Part shown: one piece after another, positions 52,857 to 62,240 of the stretch
Layout: the number at the start of each line of letters is the position of its first letter
Numbering within the stretch: position 1 is the first letter of the stretch
Source of the DNA: an uncultured Pelagibacteraceae bacterium
Lineage (GTDB): Bacteria; Pseudomonadota; Alphaproteobacteria; Pelagibacterales; Pelagibacteraceae
NCBI GenBank assembly: GCA_902624535.1
Contig: CACNYF010000001.1
Span: 1-64,000, forward strand
Length of the DNA: 64,000 nucleotides
Direction of reading: 5' to 3'
The notes under the pieces: model-generated
Databases searched by the model: none
The model's input: only the letters and a program-made list of their open reading frames with translations
Told to the model about the DNA's origin: nothing
Program-made: the position numbers and the translations under genes

Positions 52857-53516
52857 TTACATTGATTTTAGAGTTTCTATATTTTTTCTAATATCACCAT
52901 TGTTTTCTTTGAATATTGTTGTTCCAGAAACTAATATATTTGCTCCTGCTGATATAACCTCTTTTGAATTAGAGAAATTTATTCCACCATCAACCTCGAT
53001 ATCAAATTTTAAGTTATTATCTTTTTTTACTTGATAAAGTTTTTTAATTTTTTCAATTACTTCTGGTATAAATTTTTGACCACCAAAACCCGGATATACA
53101 CTCATAATTAAAACTAAATCTATTTCTTTTAATAATTTTTCAATGACACTTATTCCCGTATTTGGATTTAAAGATATGCCTACTTTTTTCTTTAATTGTT
53201 TTATAAGTTTAATCGACTCAATCAAATTGTCGGTTGCCTCAGGGTGAATTGTTATTATATCAGATCCTGCTTCAGCAAAATTTTTTATATATTTATGAAC
53301 TGGTGAGATCATTAAATGTACATCAAAAGGTAATTTTGTATAATTTCTAAGTGTTTTTATCACTGGGGGACCAATTGTAATATTGGGAACAAAATGTCCA
53401 TCCATTACATCGACATGAATTAAGTCAGCGCCACCATCTTCTAATCTTTTTATTTCCTCACCTAATTGGCTAAAATCTGCAGAAAGTATTGAAGGCGAAA
53501 TTTGTATATTTTTCAT
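52857..53516 (-). CDS. rpe: Ribulose-phosphate 3-epimerase
   Basis: Rpe interconverts ribulose 5-phosphate and xylulose 5-phosphate in the pentose-phosphate pathway. The 219-residue TIM barrel has ISPSILSADFSQLGEEI (Ser and metal ligands), HVDVMDGHFVPNITIGP with catalytic Asp, FDVHLMISP, MSVYPGFGGQKFIPEV and FDIEVDGGINFSN with the second catalytic Asp. It starts the rpe-heparinase-purH series on the minus strand. Confidence 0.97.
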   Translation of the reverse strand: MKNIQISPSILSADFSQLGEEIKRLEDGGADLIHVDVMDGHFVPNITIGPPVIKTLRNYTKLPFDVHLMISPVHKYIKNFAEAGSDIITIHPEATDNLIESIKLIKQLKKKVGISLNPNTGISVIEKLLKEIDLVLIMSVYPGFGGQKFIPEVIEKIKKLYQVKKDNNLKFDIEVDGGINFSNSKEVISAGANILVSGTTIFKENNGDIRKNIETLKSM

Positions 53517-53563
53517 TAATAACTAAAAACTAGTACTATCAATTTTTGAATATATTTGAATTA

Positions 53564-53899
53564 CTATTTACCAAATATTTTATAAATTTCTGCAGCTATT
53601 TCACTTTCTAATGGAAACGATAACATTCCCATAACAGAATAACCCATTAAATAAGGCATTAAATAAAATCTAAATATATAAAAAAACCAAGCTACATAAA
53701 GTGGAACTAATGGTCCTATAATGAAACTGGGAGTTATGAATTTAAAAATTTTAATAATTGGATTTGTGTATTTTACAAATACTTTCATAAAAAAGAATTC
53801 AGAATCTTCTTTTTGAAAAATATTCATTGCGGATCTTCCAATTAAAGTCCACATGATTATACCCAAAATGTAATCTATTACTAAAATATATAATGGCAT
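53564..53899 (-). CDS. Small membrane protein of unknown function
   Basis: This is a 111-residue integral membrane protein with three hydrophobic stretches (about 2-25, 45-78 and 83-100): YILVIDYILGIIMWTLIGR, then PSFIIGPLVPLYVAWFFYIFR, then LMGYSVMGMLSFPL. Spacing and size are reminiscent of YggT-like proteins but I see no diagnostic motif. Upstream lie the terminator and the SSF gene; downstream is rpe. Function is not known. Confidence 0.6.
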   Translation of the reverse strand: MPLYILVIDYILGIIMWTLIGRSAMNIFQKEDSEFFFMKVFVKYTNPIIKIFKFITPSFIIGPLVPLYVAWFFYIFRFYLMPYLMGYSVMGMLSFPLESEIAAEIYKIFGK

Positions 53900-53906
53900 T
53901 TATCTG

Positions 53907-53933
53907 AAAAAATGGGGGCGGTATCCGCCCCCA
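53907..53933 (-). terminator. Intrinsic terminator of the SSF/DUF4212 operon
   Basis: On the minus strand TGGGGGCGG, a 3-base loop and CCGCCCCCA form a perfect 9-bp stem (53913-53933) followed by six T. It lies 12 bp after the SSF stop codon and its GC-rich stem stands out from the AT-rich surroundings. It probably insulates the membrane-protein gene that follows. Confidence 0.92.
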
Positions 53934-53944
53934 AAAAATTTAAT

Positions 53945-55783
53945 TTAGTGTTGCTTACCAAGTATTGTCTTACCTGATGGAACACGAACTTCGTCTACCA
54001 TTTGCTGTGTAGCTTTATCTGGTTCTTCAGTCATTAAACTTACTACAACCATTACAACTAAACAGACCGACGCTCCGATTATACCGAAACGTAAATGGTC
54101 AATACCCAACCAAGGTGCATTACCCATAAACTTAGGATACACATAAATTAGATAAGCTGTTCCTGATGCAAGACCTGCTATCATACCTGCTATTGCTCCT
54201 TGTCTTGTTGCTCTCTTCCACCATACACCAAGTATTAATGGGAAGAACAATCCTGACATTGCAAAGTCAAATGCCCAAGCAACTGCACCAAGGATACTAG
54301 TGATCCTCATCGATGCAATGTATGCTCCAGCGGCACCAATAACTATTAGAAGTGCTCTAGCAACTAACAATCTTTTTCTTACATCTGCTTTTGGATCAAT
54401 GATTTTGTAATAGATATCATGTGATAAAGCGTTTGCGATAGCAAGAATTAGACCATCGGCAGTTGACATCGCAGCAGCCATTCCTCCTGCAGCAACTAGT
54501 CCAGAGATCACGTATGGTAATCCAGCAACCTCAGGAGTTGCTAGTACAACTACGTCTCCTCTCATGAACCATTCATTTAACTGAAGAATACCATCTCCGT
54601 TAAAGTCTGCTATGAAGGCTTGTTTTACATTAATCCAAGCATTTACCCACTCAATTTGCATAATTTCAGCAATTGGTTTTCCAATAATACCTGTTGGTAA
54701 GTTTGGATCTATTAGTGAGATTTTGGACAATGTTGCAAGCATTGGTGCTGAAGTATAAAGCAATGCAATAAAGAATAGTGACCACGCTACTGATTTTCTT
54801 GCAGCTTTTACACTTGGAGTAGTGAAGTATCTCATTAAAATGTGTGGTAAAGAAGCTGTTCCTACCATCATACATAGTGCTAATGAAATAAACTTCCATG
54901 CAGCCATTCCACCTTCTGGCACACCTGCGTGCGATACAGCGATAGATTTTAGACCACCTGGTACACCTGCAGCTTTGACGTCTGCAGCAGCATTTTTAAC
55001 TAATCCAAATTGAGCTTCAAGATCACCTAATCTAGCCACTTCCTCACCCAACATAAAGTGTGGAAAGAAACCAAATCCAGATTTGTTACTAATCCAGAAT
55101 ACTGGAATTAGGTAAGCAATAATCAATACTATGTATTGTGCAACTTGTGTCCAAGTTACCGCTCTCATTCCGCCTAGCATTGAACAAAGTAAAATACTTA
55201 CTAGTCCAACCCAAACTCCTAATTCAAATGGAATACTTAGTGCTCTAGATGCAATTGTTCCTGTTGCGTTAATTTGAGCTGTTACATAAGTGAAAGATGC
55301 CAATGTTAAAACAACTACAGCACAGAACCTTGCAAAGTTTCCGCCGTATCTTGTTCCAATGAAATCTGGCACAGTATAACATCCAAATTTTCTTAAGTAT
55401 GGTGCTAAAAGTGATGATACTAAAACGTATCCCCCAGTCCATCCGACTAAGAAAGCCATATAAGTATAACCACCAAAGTAAATACCACCAGCCATTGCAA
55501 CGAATGAAGCACCTGACATCCAGTCAGCTGCAGTTGCCATTCCGTTAAATACTGTTGGCACCTGTCTACCAGCAACATAATAAGCGTCGACTTGTACAGT
55601 TCTAGATAAATACCCAATCAAGGCATATATACAAACTGTAAAGGCGACAAACAAAATACCAATTGTTTTAGCGGTCATACCTGCTTGCTCCGCTATCGCC
55701 ATCAATATGATGAATACAATGAAGCCCCCAGTATATGTTCCGTAAATTTTTGGTAGGTTGTCAATAAAATTGCCTTTAAACAT
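53945..55783 (-). CDS. Sodium:solute symporter (SSF family, ActP/VC_2705-like)
   Basis: This Na+-coupled inner-membrane symporter has 612 residues and about 13-14 membrane helices. Motifs are AGRQVPTVFNGMATAADWMSGASF (near 72), VPDFIGTRYG, GGMRAVTWTQVAQY and GMAAAMSTADGLILAIANALSHD, all typical of the SSF fold. Pairing with a DUF4212 small subunit and nearby acetyl-CoA synthetase suggests transport of acetate or a related short acid, which is inference. It overlaps the DUF4212 stop by three bases (TAATG), has an AAGGAGG Shine-Dalgarno, and ends at a strong terminator. Confidence 0.93.
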   Translation of the reverse strand: MFKGNFIDNLPKIYGTYTGGFIVFIILMAIAEQAGMTAKTIGILFVAFTVCIYALIGYLSRTVQVDAYYVAGRQVPTVFNGMATAADWMSGASFVAMAGGIYFGGYTYMAFLVGWTGGYVLVSSLLAPYLRKFGCYTVPDFIGTRYGGNFARFCAVVVLTLASFTYVTAQINATGTIASRALSIPFELGVWVGLVSILLCSMLGGMRAVTWTQVAQYIVLIIAYLIPVFWISNKSGFGFFPHFMLGEEVARLGDLEAQFGLVKNAAADVKAAGVPGGLKSIAVSHAGVPEGGMAAWKFISLALCMMVGTASLPHILMRYFTTPSVKAARKSVAWSLFFIALLYTSAPMLATLSKISLIDPNLPTGIIGKPIAEIMQIEWVNAWINVKQAFIADFNGDGILQLNEWFMRGDVVVLATPEVAGLPYVISGLVAAGGMAAAMSTADGLILAIANALSHDIYYKIIDPKADVRKRLLVARALLIVIGAAGAYIASMRITSILGAVAWAFDFAMSGLFFPLILGVWWKRATRQGAIAGMIAGLASGTAYLIYVYPKFMGNAPWLGIDHLRFGIIGASVCLVVMVVVSLMTEEPDKATQQMVDEVRVPSGKTILGKQH

Positions 55784-56040
55784 TAATCATCCTCCTTTTC
55801 GGTAAAACCAAACTCTTCATCGATTTTTTCCTGTCTATTTGCAAACCAAAAAATTAGGACCACAAATGCAATGATGGAACCTTGCGCACACATGTAATAC
55901 GCTAATGGATATCCCATAAAACTTGAAGTGTTTAAGTCAGAACCAAACATGAAGATCAGATAACCGAAAACAAACCAAATAATTAATGTAATTATCATTA
56001 ATCCTTTGGTTTTTTCCCAGTGCTTTTCTTTGTTTGACAT
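55783..56040 (-). CDS. DUF4212 small subunit of solute symporter
   Basis: This 85-residue membrane protein accompanies SSF symporters. It starts MSNKEKHWEKTKGLM and has two membrane helices (LIIWFVFGYLIFMFGSDL and YYMCAQGSIIAFVVLIFWFANRQ) with the DUF4212 spacing, ending in an acidic tail EEFGFTEKEDD. A GGGAGG Shine-Dalgarno lies upstream. It is the first gene of a two-gene operon with the SSF permease. Confidence 0.92.
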   Translation of the reverse strand: MSNKEKHWEKTKGLMIITLIIWFVFGYLIFMFGSDLNTSSFMGYPLAYYMCAQGSIIAFVVLIFWFANRQEKIDEEFGFTEKEDD

Positions 56041-56151
56041 TATTTTAATCCTCCCTATAGGTTAAAGATATAATTCATACTCATTTAAAGTGATATTTAA
56101 AGAGTAAAAAATGGCATATATTTATAGTAAAAGTTGTAATATCGGTTCTAA

Positions 56152-56781
56152 ATGGGCATCAAATACAAATTAAAGCTCAAAGATTTGAAATTTGAGTATT
56201 TAAAAGAATATTTCATTCCATTCTTAAAATATTTTAAAAAAACAAAAAAAATTGAAAACTATTCTGACTTAAAAGAATTTATCCAAAAAAAATCTGCATG
56301 GGTAAGTCAAGTAACTCTTTATGGATATTTGAAAACTAGAATGGGGGCAAAATATGTATTGATGTTTGAAGATGAAATATTTTTAGGATCGATTAACAAA
56401 GCTAAATGGAATATTTATTCAACTGCATTACAGGATTTAACTTTTTATACAATCTCTTTTTTAAAAAATATCAGAAATCAACATGATACAGAAAAAGCAA
56501 ATGAAATTTATTTTGAAATTTTGGATAATGAACTTAAGAAAAATGAAATGCCAAAGGAAATATATGAGAATGCAAAAAAAAATTTTCTTGAAAGATATCA
56601 AAAGATTAATTGGAATGAATATCATGAGTCATTACCATTTAATACCAGCGCGCTGTCATTATATGAATGGTCTCCAATCGCTGAAGAATTAAAATCATTA
56701 GACAAAAAAATAGTTTTGAATTCTATGATCTTAAAATGGGATAATGTTAAAAAGGAATTTATTGAATTAATAAATTTTTAA
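56152..56781 (+). CDS. Conserved hypothetical protein, 209 residues
   Basis: This is a mostly helical, lysine- and aromatic-rich cytosolic-looking protein without signal peptide or membrane segment. Recognisable stretches are [29 protein letters not shown] (in parts [16 protein letters not shown] and YVLMFED), [15 protein letters not shown] and the C-terminal [13 protein letters not shown] with [13 protein letters not shown] do not recognise a family. It lies between the SSF operon and acs, convergent with acs with a 4-bp overlap, which hints at a link to small-acid metabolism but proves nothing. Confidence 0.6.
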   Translation: MGIKYKLKLKDLKFEYLKEYFIPFLKYFKKTKKIENYSDLKEFIQKKSAWVSQVTLYGYLKTRMGAKYVLMFEDEIFLGSINKAKWNIYSTALQDLTFYTISFLKNIRNQHDTEKANEIYFEILDNELKKNEMPKEIYENAKKNFLERYQKINWNEYHESLPFNTSALSLYEWSPIAEELKSLDKKIVLNSMILKWDNVKKEFIELINF

Positions 56782-58799
56782 GTATTTTTTCTATTTTCAA
56801 CTAAGCTTTTTACTACACTTGGATCTGCCAAAGTTGTTGTGTCACCTAATTGATCATGCTCATTAGCTGCTATTTTTCTAAGTATTCTTCTCATAATCTT
56901 GCCTGATCTAGTTTTTGGAAGTCCAGGTGAAAATTGAATAAGATCTGGTGTAGCTATTGGACCAATTTGTTTTCTAACCCACAGTTTTAAATCTCTCTCC
57001 AAATCTAAAGTCGATTTTTCTCCCACATTTAGAGTTACGTAACAATATAAGCCATTACCTTTAATATCATGAGGATATCCAACAACAGCAGCCTCAGCAA
57101 CTTTTGGATGAGCTACAAAAGCACTTTCTATTTCTGCAGTTCCAAGATTATGTCCTGAAACAATAATTACATCATCAACCCTACCTGTAATCCAGTAATA
57201 TCCATCTTTATCTCTTCTACATCCATCTCCTGTAAAATATTTACCATCAAATTGAGAAAAATAAGTATCAATAAATCTTTGATGATCGCCATAAACTGTC
57301 CGCATCTGACCGGGCCAAGATTGTGCAATACATAATCTACCCTCAGCTTCCCCTTTTAAAACTTTTCCATCTTTATTTACTATTAATGGTTTAATCCCAT
57401 AAAATGGTTTTGTTGCTGAACCCGGTTTCAAATTTATAGCCCCTGTTTGTGGACTAATTAATATTCCACCAGTTTCAGTTTGCCACCAAGTATCGACAAT
57501 CGGACAATTAGAATCTCCAACAGTTTTATAATACCACTCCCATGCTTCGGGATTGATTGGTTCACCTACGGTTCCTAATAATTTCAGTGATTTTCTTGAT
57601 GTTTTTTTAACAGGCTTATCACCTTCTCTCATCAAAGCTCTTATTGCTGTAGGAGCAGTATAAAAAATATTCACTTTATATTTGTCAACGATTTGCCACC
57701 ATCTTGAACTATCAGGATAAGTTGGAATTCCCTCAAACATTATTGTTGTTGCCCCATTTGATAATGGTCCATAAATAATATAGCTATGTCCTGTTACCCA
57801 ACCAATATCAGCAGTACACCAATAAATATCTTTAGGTTTATAATTGAATATATATTGATGGGTCATTGACGCATACACCATGTACCCTCCCGTTGTATGC
57901 ATTACACCTTTAGGTTTTCCTGTTGATCCTGAGGTATATAAAATAAATAAAGGATCTTCTGCATTCATTTCTTCAGGTTCACATTTATTTGAAACTTTTT
58001 TTGTTAATTCGTGGTACCAAACATCTCTTCTTTCATCCCAATTTATTCTATTACCCGTTCTTTTAACAACAACACATTTTTTTACATTCGGGCAATTTAC
58101 TAAAGCTTCATCAGCAATTGATTTTAGGGGTATAATCTTTCCACCTCTTATACCTTCATCTGCAGTAATAAGATAATCAGATTCACAGTCGTTTATTCTT
58201 CCAGAAATACTATCCGGAGAAAATCCTCCAAAGATTATTGAATGCACTGCCCCTATTCTTGCACAAGCTAACATAGTATATGCAAGTTCTGGTATCATAG
58301 TTAAATAAATTGTTACTCTATCACCTTTTTTAACTCCTAATTCTTTAAGACCATTTGCAGCTTTAGAAACTTCTTTGTGTAACTCTTTATAAGAAATTTT
58401 TATTTGAACCTTTGGATCATCTCCAACCCATATAATCGCAGTTTTATCTTTATTTTTTTTTAAGTGTCTATCAATACAGTTTGCTGATGCATTAAGAGTA
58501 CCATCATAGAACCATTTTATCTTAACATCAGATTTGCTATATTTGACATCTTTAATTTTTGTATATGGCTTTATCCAATTAATTCTTTTTCCCTCTTTTT
58601 TCCAGAAGCCATCATTATCCTTTATAGAAGCTTTATATTTTTTTTCATATTGAGATTTATTTACTAAAGCTTTACTAATCCAATCTTTCTTTGTTTTATA
58701 TATAAGTTCTTTGTTTTGTTTTAGCGATTTAGTTTTAGACTTAAATTTTTTTTTAGAGATGATTTTTTTCTTTTTTTTTTTTACTTTTTTTTTTGGCAT
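56778..58799 (-). CDS. acs: Acetyl-CoA synthetase with lysine-rich N-terminal extension
   Basis: Acs activates acetate to acetyl-CoA via acetyl-AMP. The 673 residues have [25 protein letters not shown] (phosphate loop [10 protein letters not shown]), [35 protein letters not shown] and the C-terminal [16 protein letters not shown] with the regulatory/catalytic Lys. Unusually, about 30 residues precede the normal start, and 17 of them are Lys ([16 protein letters not shown] segment). No later Met or alternative start fits before the conserved [17 protein letters not shown]. It could be a real tail or a poly-A-derived artefact. Convergent with the unknown gene. Confidence 0.95.
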   Translation of the reverse strand: MPKKKVKKKKKKIISKKKFKSKTKSLKQNKELIYKTKKDWISKALVNKSQYEKKYKASIKDNDGFWKKEGKRINWIKPYTKIKDVKYSKSDVKIKWFYDGTLNASANCIDRHLKKNKDKTAIIWVGDDPKVQIKISYKELHKEVSKAANGLKELGVKKGDRVTIYLTMIPELAYTMLACARIGAVHSIIFGGFSPDSISGRINDCESDYLITADEGIRGGKIIPLKSIADEALVNCPNVKKCVVVKRTGNRINWDERRDVWYHELTKKVSNKCEPEEMNAEDPLFILYTSGSTGKPKGVMHTTGGYMVYASMTHQYIFNYKPKDIYWCTADIGWVTGHSYIIYGPLSNGATTIMFEGIPTYPDSSRWWQIVDKYKVNIFYTAPTAIRALMREGDKPVKKTSRKSLKLLGTVGEPINPEAWEWYYKTVGDSNCPIVDTWWQTETGGILISPQTGAINLKPGSATKPFYGIKPLIVNKDGKVLKGEAEGRLCIAQSWPGQMRTVYGDHQRFIDTYFSQFDGKYFTGDGCRRDKDGYYWITGRVDDVIIVSGHNLGTAEIESAFVAHPKVAEAAVVGYPHDIKGNGLYCYVTLNVGEKSTLDLERDLKLWVRKQIGPIATPDLIQFSPGLPKTRSGKIMRRILRKIAANEHDQLGDTTTLADPSVVKSLVENRKNT

Positions 58800-58813
58800 G
58801 GATTATAAATTTC

Positions 58814-59227
58814 TTAGATACTACTCATCTTCAAAATAATTTTCCAGCATTTAGTGTCGATTGGCATGACAGACAGTCTGCTTTGTTTTATTAGTGCAAT
58901 ATCTTTTAAATCTTTATTTTTTTTAATGTTTTTGAGAGAAACAGGTGTTTTTAGTTTACTTTTATACTTAACTTTTACTGCTACAAATCGCTTCTCTTTA
59001 TCTGTTGGGTCGATAAATGCTGTTTTAATTACTTCAACAATCCCAACGATTTCTTTACCAATATTTGAATGGTAAAAAAAACAAAGATCACCCCTCTTCA
59101 TCTTTTTCAAATTATTTGCTGCTTGATAATTTCTTACTCCATCCCAATTTGCACCTTTCCTGCCAGCTTTAATTTGTTGATCTATCGACCACACATCTGG
59201 TTCTGACTTCAATAACCAATACGACAT
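58814..59227 (-). CDS. EVE-domain protein
   Basis: This is a small PUA-like EVE protein of 137 residues, a fold that binds modified bases in DNA or RNA. It starts MSYWLLKSEPDVWSIDQQ and contains GANWDGVRNYQAANNLKKM, GDLCFFYHSNIGKEIVGIVEV and the late IKQSRLSVMPID, all hallmark positions. Function in such bacteria is unknown, but the binding pocket suggests recognition of a modified nucleobase. It lies downstream of the second sulfotransferase on the opposite strand and 14 bp upstream of acs. Confidence 0.92.
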   Translation of the reverse strand: MSYWLLKSEPDVWSIDQQIKAGRKGANWDGVRNYQAANNLKKMKRGDLCFFYHSNIGKEIVGIVEVIKTAFIDPTDKEKRFVAVKVKYKSKLKTPVSLKNIKKNKDLKDIALIKQSRLSVMPIDTKCWKIILKMSSI

Positions 59228-59266
59228 TTTATTTATTTAAATATATTATATTATGTTAATCTATAA

Positions 59267-60115
59267 ATGATTCTTTGGTTAGCATCATATCCAAAAAGTG
59301 GAAATACATGGGTTAGAATATTTTTATCTACTTTAATTTATTCCAAAGATAATATTGTAAACTTTGAAGATCTTAGCAGAATAAGAACATTTCCAAAAAT
59401 TAGAGATTTTAATGGATTATGTAAAAATGTCCAAAATAGGGATGAATTAATACAAAAATGGATAACAGCCCAAGAAGCCCTTAATTTAAACACTGACATA
59501 AAAATTTTTAAGACACATAATGTTATGTGTAATGTAAAGGGTCATAATTTTTCAAATTTAGAAAATTCTTTGGGAGTTATATACGTTGTTCGTGATCCTA
59601 GAAACGTATTATCATCAATTATGAATCATTTTTCAATCTCAGACCAAAATGAAGCAAAAAATTTTATACAGAATGATTATAATTGGATAGGATTGACAAA
59701 AAATGGTGCCAAAAAAGTTACTGAAATTCCAATTTATATTGGCTCCTGGGGATTTCATTATAATTCTTGGAAAGTATTACCCAAAAATTATTTACTTATA
59801 AAATATGAAGATTTGTTAAATGATCCAGAAAAAGAATTTTTCAAAATATATGAATTTATAAAAAAATTTATTAAAATTGATAAAGAAAAAAAAGTTATAA
59901 AAAAAATTATCGATCAAACATCATTTGTAAACTTACAAGAGAAAGAAAATGAAAATTTATTTACAGAAAATGTTTTTGATTTAAAAAGTAAAAAAAAAAT
60001 TAAATTTTTTAATTTAGGTCCAAGAAATAATTGGAAGCATATGATCGATGAAAAGATCAGCCAAGAAATACAAAATACGTTTAAAAAAGAAATGTCAGAA
60101 TTGGGGTATTTGTAA
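59267..60115 (+). CDS. Sulfotransferase-domain protein (copy 2)
   Basis: This is a paralogue of the protein at 20324, 282 residues long. It starts ILWLASYPKSGNTWVRIFL with a normal PAPS 5'-phosphosulfate loop (Ser instead of Cys). The 3'-phosphate motif is VVRDPRNVLSSIMNHFSIS near residue 112, KYEDLLNDPE follows, and the C-terminus is FFNLGPRNNWKHMID...EMSELGYL. No signal peptide is seen, as in cytosolic prokaryotic sulfotransferases. Acceptor unknown. It diverges from the EVE gene (39 bp) and is convergent with tsaD. Confidence 0.87.
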   Translation: MILWLASYPKSGNTWVRIFLSTLIYSKDNIVNFEDLSRIRTFPKIRDFNGLCKNVQNRDELIQKWITAQEALNLNTDIKIFKTHNVMCNVKGHNFSNLENSLGVIYVVRDPRNVLSSIMNHFSISDQNEAKNFIQNDYNWIGLTKNGAKKVTEIPIYIGSWGFHYNSWKVLPKNYLLIKYEDLLNDPEKEFFKIYEFIKKFIKIDKEKKVIKKIIDQTSFVNLQEKENENLFTENVFDLKSKKKIKFFNLGPRNNWKHMIDEKISQEIQNTFKKEMSELGYL

Positions 60116-60198
60116 TTTTATCCCAGTGCCATTACTCATAGTTTATTGTTGCTTTATCGATCAAACATTGGGTTCTGATTTAATTAACGAACGATTTA

Positions 60199-61269
60199 TT
60201 ACAAAACTACACCAGCTCCTTTTAAAAATTTTGCATTTGCATCCAAGGCTAATCTTGGATTAGCTCTTAAATCCATATTATCAAATTTTTTTATTTTATA
60301 TTTTTCTAGACCAACCAATGCAATCATAGCTGCGTTGTCCCCACATAGTTTAATATCTGGAAAAATCGCCTGAAAGCCATTCTCATTACTTACTTCGATT
60401 AGTTTTTTTCTTATACCTTTATTTGCCGCAACTCCTCCCGCAACAACAAAAGATTTTTTACTAATAGAGTTTTTTAAAAATTCTTTAAAAGCAATCTTAG
60501 ATTTAATATACAATATTTCTTCTATAGTTTTTTGAAAAGACGCTGCTAAATCATATTTTTCTTGTTCTGAATCTATATATTTTGTTATTCTTAGTATTGC
60601 AGTTTTAAGTCCTGCAAATGATAAATTGCATCCACCTTTATTAATTATTGGTTTGGGTAATTTATATTTATTTGGATCACCTTTTTCAGCAAATTTTTCT
60701 AACTTTGGACCACCTGGAAATTCTATTCCTAAAAGTTTTGCAGTTTTATCGAATGCTTCTCCTAGAGCATCATCAATTGTAGTTCCTAACCTTTTATAAT
60801 TACCTAATCCATTCACACTTAAAAATTGACTATGTCCACCTGAAATCAACAGTAGTAAATAAGGATAACTAATATTAGTGTGAAGCTTTGGACTTAAAGC
60901 ATGACCCTCTAGATGATTTACGCCAATAAATGGAACATTTAAAGATGATGCAAGCGATTTTGCAAAATTTAAACCAACACTAAGACATATTATCAATCCA
61001 GGTCCAGTTGTTGCTGCAACAGCAGATACTTTATCAAGGCTTATACCACTTTCCTCTAAAGCTTTTTTTGCAATTAAATTAATTTTTTCAACATGTGACC
61101 TTGCCGCTAATTCTGGAACAACTCCCCCAAATTCTTTATGAATGTCAAATTGACTTGAAACTATATTTGATAAAATTTTTGGTATACCACTTTCGTTATC
61201 TTGAATAATTGAAACCGCTGTTTCATCACAACTTGTCTCAATTCCTAATATTATTGGGTTTTTATTCAT
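60199..61269 (-). CDS. tsaD: tRNA N6-adenosine threonylcarbamoyltransferase TsaD
   Basis: TsaD transfers the threonylcarbamoyl group to A37 of ANN-decoding tRNAs, an essential reaction with TsaB and TsaE. The 356 residues show ILGIETSCDETAVSI (about 8-22), the metal-binding GVNHLEGHALSPKL, LLISGGHSQFL, EAFDKTAKLLG and VVAGGVAANKGIRK, the complete Kae1/TsaD set. It lies next to hemC on the opposite strand, the usual alphaproteobacterial arrangement. The 83-bp gap at its 3' side holds nothing clear except a 15-bp repeat (see findings). Confidence 0.98.
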   Translation of the reverse strand: MNKNPIILGIETSCDETAVSIIQDNESGIPKILSNIVSSQFDIHKEFGGVVPELAARSHVEKINLIAKKALEESGISLDKVSAVAATTGPGLIICLSVGLNFAKSLASSLNVPFIGVNHLEGHALSPKLHTNISYPYLLLLISGGHSQFLSVNGLGNYKRLGTTIDDALGEAFDKTAKLLGIEFPGGPKLEKFAEKGDPNKYKLPKPIINKGGCNLSFAGLKTAILRITKYIDSEQEKYDLAASFQKTIEEILYIKSKIAFKEFLKNSISKKSFVVAGGVAANKGIRKKLIEVSNENGFQAIFPDIKLCGDNAAMIALVGLEKYKIKKFDNMDLRANPRLALDANAKFLKGAGVVL

Positions 61270-61327
61270 AAATTATTTTTTATAATTAATACAATTAATC
61301 TATAAGAATGTAATAAAAATAACTTTT

Positions 61328-62239
61328 ATGAAAAGAGCTAATCTTGTAATTGGGACTCGCGGAAGTAAGCTAGCAATGATTTACGCAGAAAATGTGAAAA
61401 AAGAACTAAAAAAATATTATTCTAAAGAGATTGAATTAAAAAAAATAGTAACAAAAGGAGATCAAAAGCAAGATGAGAGACTATCTGAAATAGGAGGCAA
61501 AGGATTATTTTCAAAACAAATTGAAAAAGATTTATTAAATAAAGATATAGATATTGCAGTACATGCTTTCAAGGATATGCCCACTGAAGAAACTAAAAAT
61601 CTTTTAACTAATAATTTTTTAAAAAGAAATTCTCCTAATGAAATTTTAATAAGTAAAAATAATATAAAATTTGAAGATTTAGAGCCAAACTCAATTATTG
61701 GCACATCATCATATAGACGAGAATATCAACTTAAGAAAAAAAGACCCAACTTAAAATATAAACTTATCAGAGGAAATGTTGATACTAGAATTCAAAAGTT
61801 AGAAAAAGGGGAATATGATGCAATAATTCTCTCAAAAGCAGGAGTAGATGCTTTAAATCTACAACATAAAATTTCGCAAGAATTCAGTGTTGATGAACTT
61901 ATACCTTGTGCGGGCCAAGGAATTATAGCAATTCAATGCAGAGAAGATGATAATGAAATTAAAAAATTACTTGAAAACATTAATGATCAAGAAACAAGAA
62001 CTGTCGCAAAAGCAGAAAGAGAGGTCTTAAAAGTTCTTGAGGGAGATTGTGACACTGCGGTTGGTGTATTTGCAAAATCAAATGGTAAAAAAGTAGATCT
62101 ATTTACCGAATTGTTTTCTGTCGATGGAAAAAATAGATATTTCATAAAAAAAAGTCTTCAAAAAGATAATATTGAGTCTACTAGTAGAATGGTGGGAGAA
62201 GAGCTTAAATTAAAATCAAAAGGTTCTTATAAAAATTAA
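61328..62239 (+). CDS. hemC: Hydroxymethylbilane synthase (porphobilinogen deaminase)
   Basis: HemC polymerises four porphobilinogens to hydroxymethylbilane. The 303 residues include VIGTRGSKLAMIYAENV (about 8-24), FSKQIEKDLL, the catalytic Asp in DIAVHAFKDMPTE (about 75-87), SSYRREYQL, GNVDTRIQKL and the dipyrromethane attachment Cys241 in LEGDCDTAVGVFA. It diverges from tsaD by 58 bp and hemD starts 1 bp after its stop, so they are one unit. Confidence 0.97.
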   Translation: MKRANLVIGTRGSKLAMIYAENVKKELKKYYSKEIELKKIVTKGDQKQDERLSEIGGKGLFSKQIEKDLLNKDIDIAVHAFKDMPTEETKNLLTNNFLKRNSPNEILISKNNIKFEDLEPNSIIGTSSYRREYQLKKKRPNLKYKLIRGNVDTRIQKLEKGEYDAIILSKAGVDALNLQHKISQEFSVDELIPCAGQGIIAIQCREDDNEIKKLLENINDQETRTVAKAEREVLKVLEGDCDTAVGVFAKSNGKKVDLFTELFSVDGKNRYFIKKSLQKDNIESTSRMVGEELKLKSKGSYKN

Positions 62240-62240
62240 A

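Noticed and set aside
54666-55013. Small frames overlapping the SSF symporter gene on both strands
   Set aside because: Shadows of a well-supported membrane protein gene without their own signals.
60048-60263. 71-codon frame spanning the end of the second sulfotransferase and the end of tsaD
   Set aside because: It overlaps both genes out of frame and shows no motif.
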